NCBI GenBank assembly: GCA_019115485.1
Contig: DXDM01000046.1
Location: 1-49,500 of the forward strand
Reading direction: 5' to 3'
Length of the DNA: 49,500 nucleotides
Source of the DNA: Candidatus Barnesiella excrementavium
GTDB lineage: Bacteria > Bacteroidota > Bacteroidia > Bacteroidales > Barnesiellaceae
Shown here: positions 8,477-15,491 of the stretch, in pieces
How positions within the stretch are numbered: position 1 is the stretch's first letter
How the letters are laid out: the number at the start of each line of letters is the position of its first letter
Translations under genes and position numbers: made by a program
Notes under the pieces: generated by a model
Database searches by the model: none
What the model was told of the DNA's origin: nothing
What the model saw: only the letters and a program-made list of their open reading frames with translations

Positions 8477-8992
8477 TTACTTTCTCGAGCGGTTGGCCAT
8501 GCGGGTCATGGAGAAGGCTCGCTTGTAGAAGATAAAGATAGGTATGGTGGCACCTACGCCCAGAGCAAACAGAACCGAGGCGGTGGTGATGCCGTTTTTA
8601 AAAATTTCGAGCAGGTAGTGTATTGCTTCGTTGTCGTTCCCGCTGCTTTGCAGGAATCTGATGAGCGAGAATACGGTACGGTAGGCATACATACCCGGAA
8701 TCATGGGGAGCAGTGCCGGAATGTAGAGCACGGTGGCCGGACAGAAAATTCTGTATCCGGCGAGCAGGCTGAGCATACCTATCGAAAAGGCGGCGATAAA
8801 TGAGGCCGAGGCCAGGTCGAGCCCGGCATAGTTCAGCAGGACGAACCGAATGCTGTGCCCGACAGCGGCCAGCAGGGCGGCGTAAAGAATAGCCCGACGG
8901 GGCGGGTTGGAGATGACCGCAAAACCTATGGCGGCAATGGCGGCTCCGATGGCATCGGCAATGACCGAACCCAATATTTGCCAATCAATCAT
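8477..8992 (-). CDS. ThrE-like exporter, C-terminal half (DUF3815)
   Basis: A 171-residue integral membrane protein with about five hydrophobic segments and the LPMIPGMYAYRT signature seen in the second half of threonine/serine exporters. In Corynebacterium ThrE the two halves are one protein; here they are two genes whose start and stop overlap as ATGA, which implies translational coupling and a heteromeric carrier. The presumed role is export of small hydroxy amino acids. The substrate is inferred from the family only. Confidence 0.85.
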   Translation of the reverse strand: MIDWQILGSVIADAIGAAIAAIGFAVISNPPRRAILYAALLAAVGHSIRFVLLNYAGLDLASASFIAAFSIGMLSLLAGYRIFCPATVLYIPALLPMIPGMYAYRTVFSLIRFLQSSGNDNEAIHYLLEIFKNGITTASVLFALGVGATIPIFIFYKRAFSMTRMANRSRK

Positions 8993-9786
8993 AGCAGTTT
9001 TCCTCCCATCATTAAAAGTGTAATGGCCATGCCGAAGGCGATGCAGACTATCAGCAACAGGGCGTTGATGAGTCGGGCGGTACCGGCCAGCACGTGGCCC
9101 TCGATGATGTCGATGATGCCGTTAATCAGAGGCACACCGGGTATCAGGTAGAGCACACTGGCGCCGATGGCAATGTCGGGGGTGGTGCCCCACTGTTGCC
9201 ACATGGTAATCGAGGCGATGAACGAGGCAACGAAGGCCGATATGGTGAACACGAAATAGTGGTTGATGTGGTGTTTGCCCAACACTTGTTTGAGGCGGAA
9301 TCCGATGAGGGTGGCTACAAAGACAGCGGCCACGGCAACCCAGTCGCCGTTGAAGAGGCGACAGAACGAAGCGTTGGCAAATCCTACCAGAATCCACACC
9401 GCCCACGGGTTCATGCGAGGCTTGCTGGTGATGGCATGGTATTTTTCCCAAAGTGTGTCGAGTGACAGGTGATTGTCGTAGGCTTCCCAACTGAGGGCAC
9501 TCAACTCGGAGTTGAACTCGAAGTTGATGGCTCCCGACTTGGCGGTGCTGACCGTGCTGTATACATGGGCGTTGTCCTTGCTTCGCAGGGTCATGCTGAT
9601 GGTTTTGTGAAAGAGAGTCATGTGGGCTTCAAACCCGAACGACTCGGCAATGCGGGCTGTATTGCGTACAATGCGCGAGGTATGTACCCCCGATGCCATC
9701 AAACAAGTGGCATATTCCGTCAGGAATTGCGATACAGCTTTCAGTTCTTCGTGTACGTTGTTCACCTTAAAAATCCTATTGACCAT
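8989..9786 (-). CDS. ThrE-like exporter, N-terminal half (DUF1212)
   Basis: A 265-residue protein. Residues 1 to about 125 form the soluble DUF1212 domain (LMASGVHTSRIVRNTARIAE, then LTLFHK-like and SALSWEAY segments). The rest is about five membrane helices, including the conserved YLIPGVPLINGIIDIIEGH, which matches the ThrE pore signature. It is the first gene of the pair, with its own promoter at 9798-9829. Family knowledge points to threonine/serine or related export; nothing in the neighbourhood narrows this further. Confidence 0.87.
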   Translation of the reverse strand: MVNRIFKVNNVHEELKAVSQFLTEYATCLMASGVHTSRIVRNTARIAESFGFEAHMTLFHKTISMTLRSKDNAHVYSTVSTAKSGAINFEFNSELSALSWEAYDNHLSLDTLWEKYHAITSKPRMNPWAVWILVGFANASFCRLFNGDWVAVAAVFVATLIGFRLKQVLGKHHINHYFVFTISAFVASFIASITMWQQWGTTPDIAIGASVLYLIPGVPLINGIIDIIEGHVLAGTARLINALLLIVCIAFGMAITLLMMGGKLL

Positions 9787-9797
9787 TTTTCAGCGTG

Positions 9798-9829
9798 CAA
9801 AGTTACAAAAAGGCGCACGCAGAAACAAA
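9798..9829 (-). promoter_or_regulatory. Promoter of the ThrE-like pair
   Basis: On the minus strand -33 TTTG (9826-9829) and -7 TAACTTTG (9798-9805) are separated by exactly 20 bases, a full match to the Bacteroides consensus. The start codon is at 9786, so the leader is very short. The remaining intergenic DNA to 10029 shows no gene. Confidence 0.75.
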
Positions 9830-10029
9830 TGAAAATGCAGTTTGTAAATGGTTTATGCCCAACAGGCAACCTGTCGAGGCTCGACGGGGACACGGGTAGC
9901 GGGGCAATCGGGGGGGCAGACTCCGTTCTCGTTTCGGAAAAGAGGAAGGCCGCTTCGAACCCTTGGGAGGCTCGTCGCGGTCTTCGTCCTATGGCTTGTC
10001 GAGACAGCGTGTCGTATTGCTCCTCGATG

Positions 10030-11121
10030 TTATTTGCCCCACACGGTTTTGGCAATATTCTTCATCGTGACGATTTTGCTCCACATCATCTGTTCCGAGA
10101 TGACACTGTTGCCCAGGTTGTCCCGGAAGTCGCCCTGGCTGCTCAGGTGCAGCGATTCGAGGGGAATGAGTCGGGCGGCATTCTCGATGTGAAGTATGAT
10201 ATTGCTGGTCGAGATGGGTTGGAGGCTCGTGGTGGAGATAAGTCCCAGAATCACCTCTTTGCCCTGGCAGTAGTTGAGGATAGAGAAATCGATGTTCTCG
10301 TTTTCGCGGTTCCCGAATTCGAGGGCAATGGCATCGGCCCGGGTCGAGAAGAGCAGTTCGGCCATCTTCTCCTTGTCGCCCACTTTCCACCAGGGGTTGC
10401 GGAATTGCAGCGAGATGCACATGTCGTCGGGTTTCTGAGCCAGACAGGCCTCGGTGAGCTGGGCCGATGTGGCGATGAGCGAGTGGAGGTCGAGGTGAGC
10501 GGCCTGAGCCACCTGCTCGATGTCGCTGTCGCCGGTCAGGTTCCAGGCATAGTCGGTCAGTTGGAGGAAGCGGCACCCCATGGCGTAGAACTCGTTGATG
10601 ACCTTCTGATAGGTCTGGGCAATATCGTGAACGAGCAGTTCGATGTCGGGGTAGTAGCGTCCCGTGTTGTAGCGGTTTTCGGGGCGGAGCAGCTCGGCCA
10701 GCAGCGTGGTGGGTGAGGGGAGCAGCGCTTTGGCATACATGTCGCCCCCGATGATACCCGTCAGGTAGGTGAACCGTTGCGTCACCGGCGGGGTGGAGAG
10801 GAACGAACTGTCAAAATCGATTTTTCCCGAGACGACCGACTCGTTCGGCTCTTCGGGCTGGGGTGTTTCGAGTTTCGAGATATTCTCCAAGTGATGGAAA
10901 AAGTCGGTATAGTTGGTCGACTTGTAATCGCCGTCGGTTACACATTTCAAGCCAATCTCTTTGCATTTCTCAACAATACGATAAATCTCCTTGTCTTCGA
11001 TTTCGTGCAGTTTGGCCGAGATCAGTTCACCCTCTTGATAACGCTTGCGGGCCTTGGCCAGCGGCTCGGAGTAAACGAAGCTCCCGGTGATGTCTACACT
11101 GAAAGGAATTTTGTTTGCCAT
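10030..11121 (-). CDS. MetE C-terminal-like (YxjG/core-MetE family) protein with degenerate zinc site
   Basis: A 363-residue TIM-barrel protein of the cobalamin-independent methionine synthase superfamily: FSVDITGSFVYSEPL at the start, FYAMGCRFLQLTDYAW in the middle (matching the LQxDD-W segment), and EQMMWSKIVTMKNIAKTVWG at the end. The catalytic zinc ligands are largely lost. The H-x-C segment reads Q239-F-R241, the third ligand E268 (ADAIALE) is kept, and the final SPQCGF-type cysteine segment reads SSQGDF with Gly330. It is controlled by a cobalamin riboswitch (11278-11453) and has no close neighbour on its strand. It may be a methyltransferase with a different metal site, a corrinoid-protein partner, or a non-catalytic relative. 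The MetE fold is clear; the activity is not. Confidence 0.8.
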   Translation of the reverse strand: MANKIPFSVDITGSFVYSEPLAKARKRYQEGELISAKLHEIEDKEIYRIVEKCKEIGLKCVTDGDYKSTNYTDFFHHLENISKLETPQPEEPNESVVSGKIDFDSSFLSTPPVTQRFTYLTGIIGGDMYAKALLPSPTTLLAELLRPENRYNTGRYYPDIELLVHDIAQTYQKVINEFYAMGCRFLQLTDYAWNLTGDSDIEQVAQAAHLDLHSLIATSAQLTEACLAQKPDDMCISLQFRNPWWKVGDKEKMAELLFSTRADAIALEFGNRENENIDFSILNYCQGKEVILGLISTTSLQPISTSNIILHIENAARLIPLESLHLSSQGDFRDNLGNSVISEQMMWSKIVTMKNIAKTVWGK

Positions 11122-11198
11122 GATTCTTTCTATTTTTGAGTTAAATACTTTGATAGCGGCATAAAATCGCCGTTGCTTATGGTTCCTTTTGCCAAAGC

Positions 11199-11231
11199 AA
11201 AAAGTGCATCTTCCTGAAAATTCTTTTGCAC
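11199..11231 (-). terminator. Riboswitch-linked terminator
   Basis: On the minus strand GTGCA (11227-11231) pairs with TGCAC (11204-11208) and is followed directly by TTTTT. It lies between the cobalamin aptamer and the start codon at 11121, so it is the probable expression platform for transcriptional control. Confidence 0.5.
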
Positions 11232-11277
11232 CGGCCTCCCGATCCGCGGAGAGGGCAGCTTTTGATCCATTCCGGGC

Positions 11278-11453
11278 AACCGGCAGGTCTTCTGACTTGT
11301 TCCCTTTTCAGACGCCTTCCCAATCGCGCTCCGATTAGTGGCATTGCAGTATGTGTCTGAAACCATCATGAACTTCACAGCAGCGGGCCTGTTCGGGATT
11401 TGCACCCGATTCCCTTTTCATTGCTTTATCGGACCGATAAATGCAAACCGGTT
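11278..11453 (-). ncRNA. Cobalamin riboswitch
   Basis: On the minus strand the conserved landmarks appear in order: AAAGGGAA with GGTGCAAATCCC, then ACAGGCCCGCTGCTGTGA, a variable arm, and the B12-box end AAGTCAGAAGACCTGCC. P1 closes with AACCGG (11448-11453) and CCGGTT (11278-11283). A consensus promoter lies directly upstream and a terminator-like hairpin downstream. It should repress the MetE-like gene when adenosylcobalamin or methylcobalamin is abundant. Confidence 0.95.
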
Positions 11454-11461
11454 ACGAGGTG

Positions 11462-11492
11462 CAAAGTTATATTCTTTATTCTTATTTCACAA
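11462..11492 (-). promoter_or_regulatory. Promoter of the riboswitch transcript
   Basis: The minus strand shows -7 TAACTTTG (11462-11469) and -33 TTG (11490-11492) with a 20-base spacer. Transcription should start just inside the 5' end of the aptamer. Confidence 0.7.
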
Positions 11493-11727
11493 TGTTTTTC
11501 AAAAAAAACTCTTATATCAAACCCGTTTCAGATTGCTTATCTTCTCGTATTGAGGAAGATTGATTGGTTGTGGCGTCCATTCATTACGCACTCCTGAGTA
11601 GAATCCTGTTTGCCGGAGATTCCCCGTCTCGCTTGTTTGTAGGCCCCGCATCGAGTCTACCTATCTTTTTGGAAATGAGTGAAAATATAATTGTAGTAAT
11701 AGATTTTATTAGTTAAAAATATTTTAG
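11493..11727. other. Intergenic stretch between divergent promoters, nothing further seen
   Basis: This stretch separates the riboswitch promoter from the promoter of the structured RNA. I see no convincing reading frame, tRNA or repeat in it. Confidence 0.5.
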
Positions 11728-11735
11728 TACATTTG
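11704..11735 (+). promoter_or_regulatory. Promoter of the structured RNA
   Basis: A perfect -7 box TACATTTG lies at 11728-11735. The -33 region 20 bases upstream is only TTTT (11704-11707). Transcription should begin near 11741. An alternative near-match -7 (TTTATTTG, 11762-11769) would start the RNA about 35 bases later. Confidence 0.6.
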
Positions 11736-11740
11736 CATCG

Positions 11741-11935
11741 AGTCGAAAAATATCGATTCAATTTATTTGAAATAATATAGCTCAACCGCTCTCGAATCAC
11801 CACCTCGGAAGACTACGAGCTACGAACCAATACACGTTGGAAGTGTTGCCCTATTTGGGCGCAGACTTCCCATAGTGTATTGTGGCTTGTGGTGAGCCAG
11901 AGAGCGTATGGCGAGAGTCTGCGCTTTTCTTTTTT
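11741..11935 (+). ncRNA. Structured small RNA, 6S-like rod
   Basis: The segment folds into one long rod: CGCTCTC (11787-11793) with GAGAGCG (11900-11906), TCACCAC (11797-11803) with GTGGTGA (11889-11895), then an asymmetric bubble (5' side 11804-11827, which can form its own CTCG/CGAG hairpin; 3' side 11883-11888). The tip pairs CAATACAC with GTGTATTG, GGAAGT with ACTTCC and GCCC with GGGC around a TATTT loop. The RNA ends in TTTTCTTTTTT (11925-11935). A closed stem, a large bubble and a long tip are the layout of 6S RNA, including the Bacteroidota form called 6S-Flavo, but I cannot run a covariance search. A competing stem is described under findings. Confidence 0.6.
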
Positions 11936-12010
11936 AGTTAAACGGTAGTCTTGCATTAGTAGTTTTACCGACTATATATTTAAAAGGACGACAGTATTAA
12001 TCATTTAATT

Positions 12011-12352
12011 ATGGAAATAAGTAATAATTGTAAAAAATGTGGTAGGCTTCTTAAAGAAGGTGAGGGGGTAAATGGTTTATGTGATAAATGCCTTACAGAA
12101 CCATGGGACGCTGATGATAGTGCAGAATTGACAAATGCAGAAAGTGTATTACAAATAATGTCAACTATAATATTGATAATAGGAATTATTCTTTCTATCA
12201 TACTTGCAGTCCAAACGACTAAAGATTTTAGTATGGAAGGTTTAGTAGGAACGATTGCAACATTGTTTTTTAGTATATGTTTTTGGGCTTTATCGTCATG
12301 CTTAATAAGTATATCTATGAATATTAGGAAAATAGCAAAAAAGAAAAGATGA
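12011..12352 (+). CDS. Zinc-ribbon two-helix membrane protein, 113 aa
   Basis: The N-terminus carries two CxxC pairs (CKKC near residue 7 and CDKC near 24), forming a small zinc ribbon. Two hydrophobic helices follow (about 49-66 and 78-100), and the tail is basic (RKIAKKKR). The base composition is far more AT-rich than neighbouring genes, which suggests recent acquisition. It lies 76 bases downstream of the structured RNA on the same strand. I do not recognise the family. Zinc-ribbon membrane proteins of this shape are often uncharacterised. The shared hairpin at 12500-12523 would end its transcript. Confidence 0.65.
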   Translation: MEISNNCKKCGRLLKEGEGVNGLCDKCLTEPWDADDSAELTNAESVLQIMSTIILIIGIILSIILAVQTTKDFSMEGLVGTIATLFFSICFWALSSCLISISMNIRKIAKKKR

Positions 12353-12495
12353 GTATTATGGCAGAAATTCCAATATTCTTTTGGGTAATACGGCTTGGGT
12401 AAGGTTACATTTAGAGTAATAGACTCTTTGTGGACCCCGCATCGGGGTGCAGGGTGACTTGAAGCTGCTTTTAACTCCTTATTGACAGGATACAG

Positions 12496-12527
12496 AAAAG
12501 GCCATGCCGAAACCGGCATGGCCTTTT
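12496..12527. terminator. Bidirectional terminator between the zinc-ribbon gene and ppdK
   Basis: GGCCATGCCG (12500-12509) pairs perfectly with CGGCATGGCC (12514-12523), flanked by AAAA on the left and TTTT on the right. It can stop transcripts of both convergent genes. Confidence 0.85.
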
Positions 12528-12551
12528 ATTTGGGGATTAATGTTCAATCGC

Positions 12552-15266
12552 TTAGTCCTCGATGGCAGCTTGAGCCGCAGCTACGCGGGCGATGGGCACG
12601 CGGTAGGGGCTGCACGATACGTAGTTCATGCCCAGTTTGGCGCAGAACTTAACCGACGAGGGTTCGCCACCGTGTTCGCCGCAGATACCTACTTTGAGGC
12701 TCGGTTTGGTCGAACGGCCTTTCTCTACACCCATGCGGACGAGTTGGCCCACACCTTTCTGGTCGAGTACTTCGAACGGGTCGGTTTTGAGGATTCCCTT
12801 CTCTTTGTAGATTTTCAGGAACTTGCCGGCATCGTCGCGCGAGTAACCGAAGGTCATCTGCGTCAAGTCGTTCGTACCGAACGAGAAGAAATCGGCTACC
12901 TCGGCAATCTGGTCGGCCGTAACGGCGGCGCGGGGTACCTCGATCATCGTACCTACCTTGTAGGCTACCGTATCGCCACGCTCTTCAAATACTTGTGCGG
13001 CTACGCGGTTGATGACGTCGGCCTGCATGCGCAACTCTTCTACTACGCCTACGAGGGGCACCATGATTTCGGGGTGAACGTCGATGCCACGGGCTTTCAC
13101 GTTGAGGGCAGCCTCGATGATGGCGCGGGCCTGCATCTCGGTAATCTCGGGATAGGTGCAACCCAGACGGCAGCCGCGGTGTCCCAGCATGGGGTTGAAC
13201 TCAGCAAGCGAGTCGCAGGCGAGTTTCACCTCTTCGATGGTCATGCCCATCTCTTCGGCCAACTCTTTCTGCGTAGCGAGTTGATGGGGTACGAACTCGT
13301 GCAAGGGGGGATCGAGCAGACGGATTGTCACGCCCAGACCGTCCATGGCTTCGAAGATGCCTTCGAAGTCGCCGCGTTGCATGGGCAACAGTTTGTCGAG
13401 TGCGTGGCGACGGCCCTCTTCGTCTTTCGACAGAATCATCTCGCGCATGGCTTTGATGCGGTCGCCCTCGAAGAACATGTGCTCGGTACGGCACAGACCG
13501 ATACCGCGGGCACCGAACTTGCGGGCTACGGCAGCGTCGCGCGGGGTATCGGCGTTGGTGCGAACGTCTACTTTGGTATATTTGTCAGCCAGGTTCATGA
13601 TGGCTGCGAAGTCGCCGCTCATGTCGGCATCGACGGTGGGAACTTGTCCGTCGTATACTTCGCCGGTCGAACCGTTCAACGAAATCCAGTCGCCTTCCTT
13701 GTAGAGTTTGCCGCCCATTTCTACGGTGCGGGCCTTGTAGTCTACCTTGATTTCGCCGGCACCCGATACGCAGCATTTACCCATACCGCGAGCTACTACG
13801 GCAGCGTGCGAGGTCATACCACCGCGGGCGGTGAGGATACCTTGTGCCACGTTCATACCGCGCAGGTCTTCGGGCGAGGTTTCGATACGTACCATAATCA
13901 CTTTTTTACGTTTCTCGGCCCAAGCCTCGGCATCGTCGGCAAAGAATACGATTTGTCCCGTGGCGGCACCCGGCGATGCAGGCAGACCTTTGGCAACGAC
14001 TTTCACGCGTTTCACGGCGTCTTTGTCGAATACGGGGTGGAGCAGCTCGTCGAGCTTTTGAGCCTCCATACGTTTCAGAGCGGTCTTCTCGTCGATGATT
14101 CCGGCACGGAGCATATCCATGGCGATTTTTACCATGGCGGCACCGGTGCGTTTGCCGTTACGGGTTTGCAGCAACCACAATTTGCCATCTTGAATGGTAA
14201 ATTCGAGGTCTTGCATATCTTTGAAATAGTCTTCGAGTTTCTGTTGGGTCTCGATGAGGTCTTTGGCGCACTCGGGCATCGACTCTTCGAGCGAGGGGTA
14301 TTTGCTGGCGCGCTCCTCTTCGCTGATGCCTTGCAGGGCAGCCCAGCGGCGAGAGCCTTCGAGGGTAATCTGTTGGGGTGTGCGTACACCGGCAACCACG
14401 TCTTCGCCTTGTGCGTTGATGAGGTATTCGCCGTTGAAGATGTCTTCGCCGGTAGCGGCGTCGCGGGTGAAGGCTACACCGGTAGCCGAGGTGTTACCCA
14501 TGTTGCCGAATACCATGGCTTGTACGTTCACGGCCGTACCCCACTCTTCGGGAATCTGGTTCATGCGGCGGTAGAGAATGGCGCGCTCGTTCATCCAGCT
14601 GTCGAATACGGCGCAGATGGCGCCCCACAGTTGCTCCCAGGGCGAGGTGGGGAAGTCTTTGCCGGTGTTCTCTTTTACGGCAGCCTTGAAGAGTTTTACC
14701 AGTTCTTTGAGGTCTTCTACCTGTAATTCGGTATCGCTCTTGATGCCTTTGGCCTCTTTCACTTTGTCCATCACCTCTTCAAAGGGGTCGATGTCTTCTT
14801 TGGTTTTGGGTTTCATGCCCAGCACCACGTCGCCGTACATCTGTACGAAACGGCGGTAGGAGTCCCAGGCGAAACGGGGATTGCCCGATTTCTTCGAGAT
14901 GGCCTCGACGGCTTCGTCGTTCATACCCAGGTTGAGCACGGTGTCCATCATACCCGGCATGGAGACGCGGGCACCCGAACGTACCGATACCAGCAGCGGG
15001 TTGGTGGCATCGCCGAACTTCGTGCCGGTGAGGCTCTCGATGTGTGCGATGGCTTTTTCTACATCGCCTTGAATCTCTTTAACAACGGCTTCGCGCCCTT
15101 GTTGCGTATATGTGGTACAAACCTCGGTAGTGATGGTGAAGCCCGGGGGTACGGGGACACCGATCAGGTTCATCTCTGCCAAGTTGGCGCCTTTACCGCC
15201 CAGCAGGTTTTTCATGTCGGCACGGCCTTCTGCTTTGCCGTTGCCAAAAGTATAAACTCTTTTCAT
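12552..15266 (-). CDS. ppdK: Pyruvate, phosphate dikinase
   Basis: Interconverts pyruvate, ATP and Pi with PEP, AMP and PPi, serving glycolysis or gluconeogenesis in anaerobes. The start MKRVYTFGNG (15266) gives 904 aa, matching the family; the longer open frame upstream would add 29 unlikely residues and cross the promoter. Domains in order: N-terminal nucleotide-binding domain (LLGGKGANLAEM at 21-32), the phospho-histidine swivelling domain with GGMTSHAAVVARGMG (catalytic His487), and the C-terminal PEP-binding TIM barrel with RTEHMFF, MLGHRGCRLG, the FFSFGTNDLTQM motif and the closing catalytic segment VGICGEHGG. The gene is monocistronic, between its own promoter and a shared terminator. 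All key parts are present. Confidence 0.97.
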   Translation of the reverse strand: MKRVYTFGNGKAEGRADMKNLLGGKGANLAEMNLIGVPVPPGFTITTEVCTTYTQQGREAVVKEIQGDVEKAIAHIESLTGTKFGDATNPLLVSVRSGARVSMPGMMDTVLNLGMNDEAVEAISKKSGNPRFAWDSYRRFVQMYGDVVLGMKPKTKEDIDPFEEVMDKVKEAKGIKSDTELQVEDLKELVKLFKAAVKENTGKDFPTSPWEQLWGAICAVFDSWMNERAILYRRMNQIPEEWGTAVNVQAMVFGNMGNTSATGVAFTRDAATGEDIFNGEYLINAQGEDVVAGVRTPQQITLEGSRRWAALQGISEEERASKYPSLEESMPECAKDLIETQQKLEDYFKDMQDLEFTIQDGKLWLLQTRNGKRTGAAMVKIAMDMLRAGIIDEKTALKRMEAQKLDELLHPVFDKDAVKRVKVVAKGLPASPGAATGQIVFFADDAEAWAEKRKKVIMVRIETSPEDLRGMNVAQGILTARGGMTSHAAVVARGMGKCCVSGAGEIKVDYKARTVEMGGKLYKEGDWISLNGSTGEVYDGQVPTVDADMSGDFAAIMNLADKYTKVDVRTNADTPRDAAVARKFGARGIGLCRTEHMFFEGDRIKAMREMILSKDEEGRRHALDKLLPMQRGDFEGIFEAMDGLGVTIRLLDPPLHEFVPHQLATQKELAEEMGMTIEEVKLACDSLAEFNPMLGHRGCRLGCTYPEITEMQARAIIEAALNVKARGIDVHPEIMVPLVGVVEELRMQADVINRVAAQVFEERGDTVAYKVGTMIEVPRAAVTADQIAEVADFFSFGTNDLTQMTFGYSRDDAGKFLKIYKEKGILKTDPFEVLDQKGVGQLVRMGVEKGRSTKPSLKVGICGEHGGEPSSVKFCAKLGMNYVSCSPYRVPIARVAAAQAAIED

Positions 15267-15350
15267 AAATAAAATAAGTATATGGTATTTGTATAATTTG
15301 TTTTCGTGTTCGGCTTGATGCCCGAGAGGGAGCCGGCATAAAACATTATG

Positions 15351-15380
15351 CAAAAATATAGGATTCGGGGAAACAACAAA
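15351..15380 (-). promoter_or_regulatory. ppdK promoter
   Basis: The minus strand has -7 TATTTTTG (15351-15358) and -33 TTTG (15377-15380), with an 18-base spacer. The leader to the start codon is about 80 bases. Confidence 0.7.
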
Positions 15381-15452
15381 AATATTTTGCTACAAATTTT
15401 AACGCTATATATTATTTGTTGGCCGTTGGTCGGCTCTTTCCTGGAAAATGCC

Positions 15453-15460
15453 TATCTTTG
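15453..15460 (+). promoter_or_regulatory. rlmD promoter (-7 box)
   Basis: TATCTTTG matches the -7 consensus and lies 32 bases before the TTG start of rlmD. No clear -33 TTTG is seen at the right distance. Confidence 0.5.
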
Positions 15461-15491
15461 TTTCGTTTAACACTTTATTCGATTATTTGTT

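Noticed and set aside
9762..10055. A 97-codon minus-strand frame across the ThrE promoter
   Set aside because: It overlaps two real genes and a consensus promoter, and the product is unstructured and unlike any family.
11130..11405. Open frames over the cobalamin riboswitch (11130-11405 minus; 11338-11597 plus)
   Set aside because: The DNA is explained by the aptamer and its expression platform; the translations show no protein features.
11741..11935. The structured RNA as a tRNA, SRP RNA or tmRNA
   Set aside because: There is no cloverleaf, no GGAA-type SRP tip and no tag-peptide frame; only the rod-and-bubble layout fits.
12504..14726. A 740-codon open frame antisense to ppdK, and other long antisense frames over uvrD (2999-4441), gltB (44168-45925 and 46667-48388), thiC (38550-39983) and a sulfatase (18583-20076)
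   Set aside because: They are composition shadows of GC-rich genes: their products are low in recognisable motifs, start and end at random relative to promoters, and the opposite strand holds full-length known proteins.
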